Source: Anabaena minutissima FACHB-250 (GTDB taxonomy: Bacteria > Cyanobacteriota > Cyanobacteriia > Cyanobacteriales > Nostocaceae). Taken from it: a stretch of DNA of 64,000 bases. The notes below the pieces were generated by a model. It saw only the letters and a program-made list of their open reading frames with translations. It did no database searches and had not been told where the DNA came from. Below, in pieces: positions 35,748-43,517 of this stretch (the first letter of the stretch is position 1; every line of letters starts with the position of its first letter). The position numbers and the translations under genes are program-made. Location: contig NZ_JACJRG010000002.1 of assembly GCF_014697125.1 (NCBI RefSeq), forward strand, positions 326,863 through 390,862, written 5' to 3'.

Positions 35748-36665
35748 ATGGGATTAATCGATTTATCTGCCATTGACCTCAACCTGCTTGTCGCCTTTGA
35801 AGTGCTTTTTGAGGAACGCAGTGTGACAGCCGCCGCTCAACGTTTATACCTCGGACAACCAGCCATGAGTGCAGCTCTGGGAAGGTTACGCACACTATTT
35901 CAGGATGATTTATTTATCCGTATCGGCAGAGAAATGCAGCCGACAGCAAAAGCTCTAGAAATTGCTCCAGGTATCTCAATTGCTCTCCAGCAAATCCGAC
36001 AGACACTAGAATTTAGTCAAACCTTTGAGCCAAAAACTTCTAAACATACCTTTGCAATTGGTAGTTCGGATTACACCAGCTATGTTGTTGTACCCAAGCT
36101 GTTAGAAGTTTGTCATCAGGTTGCACCAAACATTAATTTTCGACTAATTGGTTTTGAGAAAGATGGTGTGGGAGACTTATTAGAGCAACGAGAAATTGAT
36201 GTTGCGCTGGGGTTCTTTCAAAATCCTCCCCGACAAACAATACAAATGTCATTATTTCAAGAACACTTTGTAGGTATTTGTCGCCGTGGACACCCTTTTA
36301 TCACTGAGGAGACGATGACACCGGAAACCTTTGCTCGTCTCCCCCAAGCTCTTTTTACTCTCAGACGAGATGACATTGGTGAAATTGACAAGGTACTTGC
36401 TGAATACAATCTTCAGCGTCGTGTCGCTTTGACTACGCCGCACTTGCTGATATTACCAGCCGTCATTTCATCCAGTGATTTGGTGACTGTCATTCCTTCT
36501 CGACTGGTGACACCGTTTGCTTGCAAAGATACATTAGAAATTTTTGAACTTCCTGTACAAACTGAACCTTGGATGATTTCTATGCTGTGGAGCAAACTTA
36601 CAAATCAGGATCAGGCGAGTATTTGGTTACGGCAAATACTTCAAAGTGTTTGTCAGGGGATTTAA
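35748..36665 (+). CDS. LysR-family transcriptional regulator, 305 aa
   Basis: The N-terminal winged helix-turn-helix is clear: DLNLLVAFEVLFEERSVTAA, AAQRLYLGQPAMSAALGRL, LFQDDLFIR. The C-terminal part is a periplasmic-binding-like effector domain (residues ~95-300). The order of motifs resembles the NodD/PcpR-like branch (FAIGSSDYTSYVVVPKLL). It is divergent from the SDR operon (start 35662), so it probably controls that operon and itself from the shared 85-base gap, which is AT-rich. It ends one base before the converging SDR at 36667. The inducer cannot be inferred. Confidence 0.9.
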   Translation: MGLIDLSAIDLNLLVAFEVLFEERSVTAAAQRLYLGQPAMSAALGRLRTLFQDDLFIRIGREMQPTAKALEIAPGISIALQQIRQTLEFSQTFEPKTSKHTFAIGSSDYTSYVVVPKLLEVCHQVAPNINFRLIGFEKDGVGDLLEQREIDVALGFFQNPPRQTIQMSLFQEHFVGICRRGHPFITEETMTPETFARLPQALFTLRRDDIGEIDKVLAEYNLQRRVALTTPHLLILPAVISSSDLVTVIPSRLVTPFACKDTLEIFELPVQTEPWMISMLWSKLTNQDQASIWLRQILQSVCQGI

Positions 36666-36666
36666 G

Positions 36667-37380
36667 CTAGATAGCCGCAGAATAGGCTTCATCTACTTTC
36701 AAGGTTGTACCTGTGATAAATTTAGCATCATCGGAAATCAAAAAAGCCACTATTTTGGCAAACTCTCTATAGGTAGCAGGACGACCCAACATTAAATCCG
36801 CCGGTACATTCCAGCCTTCTAACTCTGCCATTGAATCTGCGACAAAGAAAGGCGCGACAGAAACCATGCGAATTTTATCTGCTCTGTAACGTTTGGCATA
36901 AAGTTTTGTAAAGCCTTCCATTGCGGTGCGGAGTGTTCCAGTAAAGGGAGTTCCTAAGCTTGGTTCTTGAGAATCACAGGCGGAGATATTGACGATTGCA
37001 CCACCACCGGAATTTTGCATCGGTGCTGTCACTAGTCTGGCGATGCGAACCACACTCAAAAATAGCATTTCAAAGTTTTCTAGCCACATTTCATCGGAAA
37101 TAGATAGCAAATCAGGTCTGGGTGGGTCGCCGAAACTATTGACTACTGCATCAATACGACCAAATTTAGTTAAGGTAGTCTCGACTAATTGCTGTAAGTC
37201 TTGAGGGTTGGTTATTGAGCCTTGAATAGCAATTCCACCCAATTCTCTGGCTAAATCTAAAACTTCAGGCGATCGCGCCATTAATGCCACATTGTAACCC
37301 CTCGCTGCTAATTCTCTGGCGCAACCCCCACCAATTCCCCGACTAGCAGCTGTTACAATCACAACTTTTGCTGAAGTCAT
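36667..37380 (-). CDS. SDR-family protein with altered catalytic motif, 237 aa
   Basis: Start TAASRGIGGGCA (near 10-20) is the Rossmann nucleotide-binding motif. VNSFGDP near 85 takes the place of the usual NNAG. The Ser is present (NISACDS), but the YxxxK motif that normally follows is replaced: the aligned segment reads TGTLRTAMEGFTKLYA, with Thr where Tyr and Arg where Lys should be. The downstream helix (EGFTKLYAKRY) fits SDR spacing, so this is the true alignment. The protein may have lost dehydrogenase activity or use other residues. It is tail-to-tail with the LysR gene, not part of the opposite operon. Upstream, CCTGTACAGG at 37444-37453 is a perfect palindrome. Confidence 0.85.
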   Translation of the reverse strand: MTSAKVVIVTAASRGIGGGCARELAARGYNVALMARSPEVLDLARELGGIAIQGSITNPQDLQQLVETTLTKFGRIDAVVNSFGDPPRPDLLSISDEMWLENFEMLFLSVVRIARLVTAPMQNSGGGAIVNISACDSQEPSLGTPFTGTLRTAMEGFTKLYAKRYRADKIRMVSVAPFFVADSMAELEGWNVPADLMLGRPATYREFAKIVAFLISDDAKFITGTTLKVDEAYSAAI

Positions 37381-37443
37381 ATCGCTACTTTCTAAAGATT
37401 TTTCTTTATTGCTAAACTATACCAATTTGTGATGCGGCTACAG

Positions 37444-37453
37444 CCTGTACAGG
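37444..37453. promoter_or_regulatory. 10-bp perfect palindrome upstream of SDR gene
   Basis: CCTGTACAGG is self-complementary and lies between the SDR (start 37380) and the Uma2 gene (start 37588). It could be an operator or chance; no second copy was seen nearby. Confidence 0.25.
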
Positions 37454-37587
37454 ATTATATGAGCAAGAGTTAATGATTTTTCAATGTGTTCTCGGAGAAT
37501 ATGTAAAAGTAGAGAGAGAAGATAACATCCTAGCAGGCGCAAGACGGTGTGTGTATTGGGTCGTCAGTAAAGAATAAATTCAAAATT

Positions 37588-38193
37588 ATGACTACAAGCT
37601 TACCCTGCATTACAGAAATTGTACCAATAGTATTGCAATTACCGAGTGCGATCGCCATCAATGACGATCAATTTTATGAATTTTGTCAACTCAACCACGA
37701 TTTTCGCATCGAACGTAATGCTATTGGAGAATTAATAATTATGCCCCCAACTGGCTCTGAAACAGATGAGAGCAACTTTAATTTAATTGGACAGTTATGG
37801 GTTTGGACAAAGCAAGATGGTACAGGTGTAGGGTTTGGTTCTAGTGGTGGTTTCACCTTGCCAAATGGTGCAGTCCGTTCTCCTGACGCAGCTTGGATAA
37901 AACGCACACACTGGGAAGCAATACCATTAGAATTAAGAAAGCGATTTGCACCAATTTGTCCTGAGTTTGTGATTGAATTGCGTTCTGAAAGTGATAATTT
38001 GCGAATCTTGCAAGACAAGATGCAAGAGTATATAAATAATGGAACACAACTTGGTTGGTTAATTGATAGAAAACAACGCCAAGTTTTTATTTATCGTCCT
38101 CATACTAATGTTGAGTTATTAGATAATCCTCATACGCTTTCTGGTGAACCTTTGTTACCTGGATTTGTTTTGGATTTAAGTCAAGTTTGGTAG
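37588..38193 (+). CDS. Uma2-family (DUF820) endonuclease-like protein, 201 aa
   Basis: Uma2/DUF820 proteins are abundant in cyanobacteria and carry a PD-(D/E)XK nuclease fold. Motifs seen: FYEFCQLNHDFRIERNAIGE, a GGFTLPNGAVRSPDAAWI stretch (the acidic PD is in SPDAAWI), FVIELRSESD (the E-x-x segment) and LGWLIDRKQRQVFIYRP. I chose ATG 37588 over an upstream GTG at 37549, because the extra residues (MCIGSSVKNKFKI) fit no family start. The biological role of the family is not settled; it is often near mobile DNA and this copy is just downstream of accessory genes. No obvious partner gene. Confidence 0.85.
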   Translation: MTTSLPCITEIVPIVLQLPSAIAINDDQFYEFCQLNHDFRIERNAIGELIIMPPTGSETDESNFNLIGQLWVWTKQDGTGVGFGSSGGFTLPNGAVRSPDAAWIKRTHWEAIPLELRKRFAPICPEFVIELRSESDNLRILQDKMQEYINNGTQLGWLIDRKQRQVFIYRPHTNVELLDNPHTLSGEPLLPGFVLDLSQVW

Positions 38194-38234
38194 CGAATAT
38201 ATAATAAAATCAATTGAAGTATTTTTAGCACACC

Positions 38235-38342
38235 ATGCAAACCATAGTAAATATTTTATCTGATATAAAAAGAGCCATCAGTAATACACATGATGCAATT
38301 AATAAGGCAATAGAACGCCAAAATATAACTGAAAATCACTAA
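38235..38342 (+). CDS. 35-aa ORF, possible N-terminus of the ACP-like protein
   Basis: ATG 38235 opens a helical reading frame (MQTIVNILSDIKRAISNTHD, then AINKAIERQN) that stops at 38340. The frame used by the next gene is open upstream of its ATG back to 38329 without a start, encoding ITKIESQSAHEYALKAALKS. The two halves look like one helical N-terminus separated by a one-base shift. It is either a short separate peptide or a frame-shifted start of the protein at 38410. Confidence 0.4.
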   Translation: MQTIVNILSDIKRAISNTHDAINKAIERQNITENH

Positions 38343-38409
38343 GATTGAATCTCAATCCGCACATGAATATGCTTTAAAGGCTGCTTTAAAAAGTGATCAG
38401 AACTCAGCG

Positions 38410-38964
38410 ATGGAGGCTTTATTTCAGGAGTTAGTTCAAGAAAAATTTGCTAATATACTCCAGTCCCAAATCAAAGAACAAGCAGCAGTTGTTGAACTTC
38501 TCAATAATAATCTGGCAACTTTGATTGCAGTCCAGATTACTCTAGAGGAAAAACATACTGAAAACAACCCAGTTCTAAATAAAAATATTCAGTCCTATTC
38601 ACCATCATTTAGTGAAAATTTTGACCAAGATTTAGAAAATAAAGAGCTATCATCTGGAGATATTCTTCTTGAAAGAGTCAAAAAAGTAATTTCAGAACAG
38701 TCATTGGTAAAAATAGAAAATATAAATCTAGATCATTCTCTAGTTTTAGGGCAATGTTTTGGCTCTTTTTTGTCATCATCAAATAACCATGCTATCTCGT
38801 CCAATGACTTCAATATGGATGAGCTAGATACAGTAGAATTATTAATGGCTATAGAAGAAGAGTTTGAAATAGAAATTTCTGATGCAGAAGCCGAGATTAT
38901 AAGAACAGTTAAAGAATTAGTTAACATAGTTTCATTCAAACTAAATCAAAAACAGCTATTATAA
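38410..38964 (+). CDS. Acyl-carrier-protein-like protein lacking the phosphopantetheine serine, 184 aa
   Basis: Residues 1-80 are helical and low in complexity. Residues ~86-175 follow an acyl carrier protein: LLERVKKVISEQ (helix 1), a loop with an insertion of about 25 residues (S/N-rich), then ELDTVELLMAIEEEFEIEI and DAEAEIIRTVKELVNIV, nearly the E. coli pattern DSLDTVELVMALEEEF. The Ser of the DSL motif, which carries phosphopantetheine, is Glu here (E138, motif DEL). It therefore cannot be a normal acyl carrier. Upstream in the same frame, codons from 38329 are open; see the 35-aa entry for a possible frameshift. The end overlaps the converging gene by six bases. Function unknown: a structural mimic, a binding partner or a decayed carrier. 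Confidence 0.65.
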   Translation: MEALFQELVQEKFANILQSQIKEQAAVVELLNNNLATLIAVQITLEEKHTENNPVLNKNIQSYSPSFSENFDQDLENKELSSGDILLERVKKVISEQSLVKIENINLDHSLVLGQCFGSFLSSSNNHAISSNDFNMDELDTVELLMAIEEEFEIEISDAEAEIIRTVKELVNIVSFKLNQKQLL

Positions 38965-40911
38965 ATTGCTGCGCTGCCGAGAAGGATTTACATAGCGCAT
39001 TTCAAACTGACTCTCTTCCCAGAGTGGTAATAAAGCTTGTTTCGCCGCATTTAATTGAGCTTGAGAGAAACGAGTTTTGCCATGTTCTATAATCCAGATA
39101 AAAGTTCTAGTGATTAAATCGGCTTGAAAACTTTTCTCATATTGATAATTATTAATTCTGCCTACTTGAGCATCTAAATAATACAAAGCATCTTTAAAAT
39201 TCCATTTAGAAAAATTACTATTCATTCTGTCTTTAGTATTACCTGCTTCCATTAAAGTTAAGTTGCGGATAATATAGTCTATCCCCTCTATGGATGAGTC
39301 AGTATTTCGCACTAGATTTGTTAGTGTTTGATAATATGCTTTTAAAATAACAGCCGGAATATTTTCAACATAATTATTTAACCAAGATTGAATATCTTGG
39401 AGATAAGGTACTAGTTCTCTAATATCATCAATGTCTAAAATTGGAGTGTGCTTGCTACCATAATCTGCGATATTTTTCTTTAACTCTGATGCTGATAAAT
39501 TATTTTTTTGTGCATAGTAATCGATAACTTTAGGAATAAATTTTTCTAATAACCATTGTTTAGTATATGTAGCTGTCCAAGTTCCTTTTGTACCAATATC
39601 TTGATGCCATGAATTAATTTCACCATTTTCTAAAGACTGGAGATGAATATGATTAATTTCATAAACTATGTTAATGATGCCATTGGGTAATAAAGAGAAA
39701 TAATTAACAGGGCGAGGTAAAATAAACGCATGATCACGGATTCCTCGACTCACGCGAATGGAAATTTCTTCTTGCTGAAATAAGTGCCATTCTGATTTAC
39801 CTTGCACATAGTTAAATTCATTGGCAAAATCGTGCATTAACCGCCATAGTTTGGCATCTACAGAAAAAAGATGTACGCCACGACTACCTAAAAATTCGAC
39901 AAATTCAAAATCCCAGGTTTCTAAAATATTTTCGCATTCAATAATTGATTGTTTGTATTCTTGACAAACTACATCAATACACAAACATAAATCTGCTGTT
40001 TCTAAATCAGATAAAATAACTGTAGTTTGACCTAAAATAACTTCAAAAGCATTATCATCTATTTGTTTAATAAATCTCCGACATCCCCATTCAGGACGAG
40101 TATTCAATCCGGTCATTAATTGAGCTAAAATATCTTGGTGATTGAGTTTAATTTTGCAACCTCTTAAAATCACCCCACTAAATTGGATGAGACAATCACC
40201 ATCTCTGAAAGCCTTGGGTAAGTTACATTCTATGACAACTTTAGGCTTGACGACAATTAAGCGATCGCCTTCTCGCACAATCGCGGGTATAAAATCAGTT
40301 TGAGCGACAATTTCTTGTAAATTATGTCGTCTTAATGATTTTTCAATTAAATTATATTGGCTATATTTTAAAGTGTTAATTGTATTTTTATCAATATTTT
40401 TAAGATAGTGAAAATTATAATTGTTATAAAATTCTAATGCTGTAGTATTACTTTTTAAGGAGTAAATATTTTTGTCAAGTACACATTCCTCCCTATGATA
40501 AAGTAAATATTTAAAAAATTTAATTTGATAACCATTGGTGACTACAAAGAATAAAGGTTTTAAATAGATACTGTAGAATCTTGCTTGGGCTATCGCTTCT
40601 TGAAAATTATTTGCTTGGGGAGATAAATAAATAATAATTATTAATGATGTATCAGCATTTTGTTGAACTACATCATTAGTAGAAAAATAAATTTGTACGT
40701 TTTCTAGTTTGGTTGCTAAATTTCCGTTGGTTTCAGAACTCAAACTACATTTCCTAGAACAAAATTCCTCTGGGTAACAGAGATGATGAAACATTGGTAT
40801 AACAAACTTAGTTTCTACATCTTCTTGGTGTTGTAAAACACGATAATCAAAAGATTGTATCCATGTGATAAATTTATTTTCCGCATCCGAGGGTGACATT
40901 TGATAATCCAA
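38959..40911 (-). CDS. Large hypothetical protein with HsdR-N-like start, 650 aa
   Basis: The first ~150 residues recall the N-terminal nuclease domain of type I restriction subunits and related proteins (VETKFVIPMFHHLCYPE, then NNFQEAIAQARFYS and FFVVTNGYQIKFFKYLLY). The catalytic E-x-K is not evident: the strand before the QA.FY helix reads SLIIIIYLSP. The middle (~190-460) is beta-rich and has no known domain; a motif LKLNH-like island (GCKIKLNHQDILAQL) lies near 255. The C-terminus (~470-650) is helical. It has no membrane segment. It converges on the ACP-like gene with six bases overlap. I do not recognise the full-length family; a defence or regulatory role is only a guess. Confidence 0.6.
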   Translation of the reverse strand: MDYQMSPSDAENKFITWIQSFDYRVLQHQEDVETKFVIPMFHHLCYPEEFCSRKCSLSSETNGNLATKLENVQIYFSTNDVVQQNADTSLIIIIYLSPQANNFQEAIAQARFYSIYLKPLFFVVTNGYQIKFFKYLLYHREECVLDKNIYSLKSNTTALEFYNNYNFHYLKNIDKNTINTLKYSQYNLIEKSLRRHNLQEIVAQTDFIPAIVREGDRLIVVKPKVVIECNLPKAFRDGDCLIQFSGVILRGCKIKLNHQDILAQLMTGLNTRPEWGCRRFIKQIDDNAFEVILGQTTVILSDLETADLCLCIDVVCQEYKQSIIECENILETWDFEFVEFLGSRGVHLFSVDAKLWRLMHDFANEFNYVQGKSEWHLFQQEEISIRVSRGIRDHAFILPRPVNYFSLLPNGIINIVYEINHIHLQSLENGEINSWHQDIGTKGTWTATYTKQWLLEKFIPKVIDYYAQKNNLSASELKKNIADYGSKHTPILDIDDIRELVPYLQDIQSWLNNYVENIPAVILKAYYQTLTNLVRNTDSSIEGIDYIIRNLTLMEAGNTKDRMNSNFSKWNFKDALYYLDAQVGRINNYQYEKSFQADLITRTFIWIIEHGKTRFSQAQLNAAKQALLPLWEESQFEMRYVNPSRQRSNL

Positions 40912-41082
40912 GGGATAATGCTCTAATAAAATTAACTATACAGATTCAATTTATTTATGTCGCCTTTCGTTAACCTTCCTCAGCAAAAAAATAAAAATAA
41001 TTGTAATTGATTCCTTTCACATTTTCCCTTGCCATGCCTCCGTTGTGTAATTCTTCACATACATTGATATTTTGATACATCT

Positions 41083-41109
41083 ATAAAAAGGCACAGTCTG
41101 ACTGTGCCT
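41083..41109 (-). terminator. Intrinsic terminator after purQ
   Basis: On the minus strand AGGCACAGT and ACTGTGCCT form a 9-bp stem with loop CAG (41089-41109), followed by TTTTTATAG. This is 38 bases past the purQ stop, a textbook rho-independent terminator. Confidence 0.85.
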
Positions 41110-41146
41110 CTATATTGCTGAAATATCATGAGTGTGAAGGTAAAAA

Positions 41147-41821
41147 TTACGCCAAGGCTACTACTTTTTCTAGCAAACCTTTAAACAATCTCAACCCATC
41201 ATCACCCCCAATTACGGGATCAGATGCCCTTTCTGGGTGTGGCATCATACCGACAACATTACCCTGACGATTACAAATCCCCGCAATGTTATTTAGTGAA
41301 CCGTTAGGGTTTTCGCCTGCATAACGTAAGACTACCTGCCCTTTATCTTCAATCTCAGATAAAGTCGCCTTATCCGCATAAAATCGTCCTTCTCCGTGGG
41401 CAATTGGTAAAGTGATAACTTCACCAGTGTTATACGCCTGTGTCCAAGGACTATTATGGCTTTCAACTTTTAAAGGGACGCGATCGCAGATAAAATGCAA
41501 ATCTCGGTTTCTAGTAAGTATCCCCGGCAAAAGTCCGGCTTCAGTTAATACCTGAAAACCATTACAAATCCCCAGGACTAACTTACCCTTTTGGGCGTGG
41601 GCAATTACTTGCTGCATCACAGGCGAGAATCGGGCGATCGCACCACAGCGCAAATAATCGCCGTAGCTAAACCCCCCAGGGACGATAATGGCATCCAAAT
41701 CATCAATATCTGTATCTTGATGCCAAACCATGCGAGTTGGCTGTCCTAGCAAGTCTCTGGTGACATAAGCAACATCGCGATCGCAATTAGAACCTGGAAA
41801 AACTACAACACCGAATTTCAT
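41147..41821 (-). CDS. purQ: Phosphoribosylformylglycinamidine synthase subunit PurQ
   Basis: Glutamine amidotransferase subunit of the purine pathway FGAM synthase; it supplies ammonia to PurL. The class I triad is present: Cys86 in [10 protein letters not shown], with His195 and Glu197 in [27 protein letters not shown] is the family start. At 224 aa it has the normal small PurQ size, meaning the split PurL/PurQ/PurS arrangement. PurS lies upstream at 41954 with a repeat-rich 132-base gap, so both are probably one transcript or separately transcribed neighbours. A strong terminator follows. PurL is not in the window. Confidence 0.97.
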   Translation of the reverse strand: MKFGVVVFPGSNCDRDVAYVTRDLLGQPTRMVWHQDTDIDDLDAIIVPGGFSYGDYLRCGAIARFSPVMQQVIAHAQKGKLVLGICNGFQVLTEAGLLPGILTRNRDLHFICDRVPLKVESHNSPWTQAYNTGEVITLPIAHGEGRFYADKATLSEIEDKGQVVLRYAGENPNGSLNNIAGICNRQGNVVGMMPHPERASDPVIGGDDGLRLFKGLLEKVVALA

Positions 41822-41835
41822 AATTAATCAAGAGT

Positions 41836-41949
41836 CATTAGTCATTGGGCATTAGTCATTGGGTATGGGGGCATTGAGCATGGGAAAGTTGGTATGAGTT
41901 ACTCTCTCCCTTCTCTTCCCTGTCACCTGTCACCTGTCACCTGTCACCT
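41836..41949. repeat. Short tandem repeats (STRR-like) between purS and purQ
   Basis: Two sets sit in the 132-base gap. One is GTCATT(A/G)-type units (around 41836-41870, AGTCATTGGGCATTAGTCAT and variants). The other is four heptamers of TCACCTG (about 41921-41949). Heptamer and octamer repeats like these are common in heterocystous cyanobacteria. Similar GGGCAATTGGGCATT sequence recurs at 52693-52711. Confidence 0.7.
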
Positions 41950-41953
41950 ATCT

Positions 41954-42232
41954 CTAAAACACTCCCGTTTGAGTTTCGACCTCAATTAAATCAAAACGGT
42001 AATTTTCAATGACAGGATTTGCTAACATTTGGTTACAGATGCGCTCCATGTCTTGACGTGCTTTGGTTTCATCAGAGGATGTAATCGTCAATTCAATGTA
42101 CTTACCAATCCGTACATTTTCTACGGTATTGTATCCCATCTGCTGGAGACCAGATTGTACAGCCACACCAGCCGGATCTAAGACTGAAGGACGAAGGGTG
42201 ACAAAAATTTTGGCTAGATACTTGGTTTGCAC
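41954..42232 (-). CDS. purS: Phosphoribosylformylglycinamidine synthase subunit PurS
   Basis: Small PurS subunit, 92 aa, that joins PurQ and PurL and helps ammonia channelling. The start residues KIFVTLRPSVLDPAG and the end (NYRFDLIEVE) match the family. Start is GTG at 42232 (GTG CAA ACC AAG); no in-frame ATG lies upstream and the family begins here. It heads the purS-purQ pair. It lies divergent to furB with a 137-base gap containing both promoters. Confidence 0.95.
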   Translation of the reverse strand: MQTKYLAKIFVTLRPSVLDPAGVAVQSGLQQMGYNTVENVRIGKYIELTITSSDETKARQDMERICNQMLANPVIENYRFDLIEVETQTGVF

Positions 42233-42369
42233 AGGTTTTTGCTGAATGCTGCGATCGCTATACTATAACTTTCTGTTCCAACTAGGTAAAAATAAGATGA
42301 TGAAGCCGTTACAGTTGATCTATTAGTTAGCCAGTTTAACAGCTTCTACTACAGTGGCAAATTAAAACC

Positions 42370-42768
42370 ATGTCTATGAGAGCCATACGCACCCGCAGCC
42401 AAGAGCGAATTTTAAACCTCCTGCAAACCATGAAACAAGGTATTTCTGCCCAAGATATTTATGTAGAACTACGAAATCGTAATCAGAGCATGGGTTTAGC
42501 CACGGTTTATCGCTCCTTAGAAGCCTTAAAACTCGAAGGTCTGGTGCAGGTACGGACTTTATCTAATGGTGAAGCTCTGTATAGTATGGCACTTCAAGAC
42601 AAACATCACCTCACTTGCTTGCAATGTGGTGCTTCAATTCCCATTCATCAATGCCCTGTGCATGACTTAGAAGACCAACTACAAGTTACCCATAAGTTTA
42701 AAATTTTCTACCACACCTTAGAGTTCTTCGGTTTGTGTGGTAAATGTCAAATGAATCATAGTCAATAG
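42370..42768 (+). CDS. furB: Fur-family regulator, FurB/Zur-type
   Basis: 132 aa with the DNA-binding half (ISAQDIYVELRNRNQSMGLA, TVYRSLEALKLEGLVQV) and a metal-binding half. HHLTCLQCG and LCGKCQ are the two CxxC pairs that bind structural zinc, and the H-rich stretch HQCPVHDL belongs to the regulatory site. The sequence is closest in pattern to cyanobacterial FurB, which acts as a zinc-sensing Zur and represses zinc-uptake genes (in Anabaena also linked to oxidative stress). No zinc transporter sits next to it here. Start at 42370 gives two extra residues (MS) before the usual MRAIRTRSQ. Confidence 0.93.
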   Translation: MSMRAIRTRSQERILNLLQTMKQGISAQDIYVELRNRNQSMGLATVYRSLEALKLEGLVQVRTLSNGEALYSMALQDKHHLTCLQCGASIPIHQCPVHDLEDQLQVTHKFKIFYHTLEFFGLCGKCQMNHSQ

Positions 42769-42870
42769 TGATTATATAACTCAAATAAAAAACAAATGAC
42801 TAACGACTATTAAGGCATTATCTCAAAACTGATTTAGCCCAACATTGACATAGAAAAACATCTGCCCAAG

Positions 42871-43458
42871 CTAGAGTAATACATCTTTTAAGATAAGATT
42901 CAAGGCACGGCGAACGTATACTTCCCAGGGGTCAATTGTAGGTCGAAAAACTAGTGCGTATAACATCACTGCACTCATTATGTCGAAAACTAAATCGGGA
43001 TCGTTCTCAGTTTGAATTTCATTTCTTGCTTTGGCTCGTTCTAAGACAATCGCAAAAGCTTGTCGTCGAGGTTGTAAGTATTTCGTCCAGTATATCTGAG
43101 CAAACTGAGAATTACTATATGCACTGCTAATGATCATAGAAACCGTTTGTCGCCCAAGCGGACTAAGTGTAATTCGCGCAGCATTCTCGATTAGCGCATC
43201 AATATCACCCCAAAAGTTGCCAGTATTCGGAATTAAAACTTCTTCTCGCACATTCTCGATGGCATCAGCAACCAATTCTTCTTTACAGGTATAACGTCGG
43301 TAGATAGTTGTTTTGCCAACTCTAGCACGAGCAGCAATTGCTTCAATACTCATGACATCAAACCCTACCTCTGCCAACAACTCCAGCGTTGCTTGCAATA
43401 TTGCTTGGTGAGATTGGGTACTGCGAGGTCTCCCAATTTTTTTGTTGACTTCGTTCAT
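42871..43458 (-). CDS. TetR-family transcriptional regulator, 195 aa
   Basis: The N-terminus has the TetR helix-turn-helix: HQAILQATLELLAEVGFDVM, SIEAIAARARVGKTTIYRRY, KEELVADAIE. The C-terminal ~130 residues are a helical ligand-binding domain of the TetR_C_11 type. It is divergent from the P450 gene with a 59-base gap, so it probably represses that gene and itself. A dyad TACG(N9)CGTA at 43475-43491 in the gap is a candidate operator. The ligand is unknown; a hydrophobic P450 substrate would fit. Confidence 0.92.
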   Translation of the reverse strand: MNEVNKKIGRPRSTQSHQAILQATLELLAEVGFDVMSIEAIAARARVGKTTIYRRYTCKEELVADAIENVREEVLIPNTGNFWGDIDALIENAARITLSPLGRQTVSMIISSAYSNSQFAQIYWTKYLQPRRQAFAIVLERAKARNEIQTENDPDLVFDIMSAVMLYALVFRPTIDPWEVYVRRALNLILKDVLL

Positions 43459-43474
43459 AAAGGCTATTATGATT

Positions 43475-43491
43475 TACGAAACGTTAGCGTA
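43475..43491. promoter_or_regulatory. Candidate TetR operator
   Basis: TACG at 43475 and CGTA ending at 43491 form an inverted repeat with nine bases between, in the gap between the divergent TetR and P450 genes. This is the size and place of many TetR operators. Evidence is only symmetry and position. Confidence 0.4.
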
Positions 43492-43517
43492 TCGAAAATA
43501 GTCTAGAACTAGAGACC

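Noticed and set aside
37549..37587. Upstream GTG start for the Uma2 gene
   Set aside because: The extra residues do not match the family; ATG 37588 gives the expected N-terminus.
42063..42245. Plus-strand ORF opposite purS
   Set aside because: It is a shadow of the well-supported purS frame.
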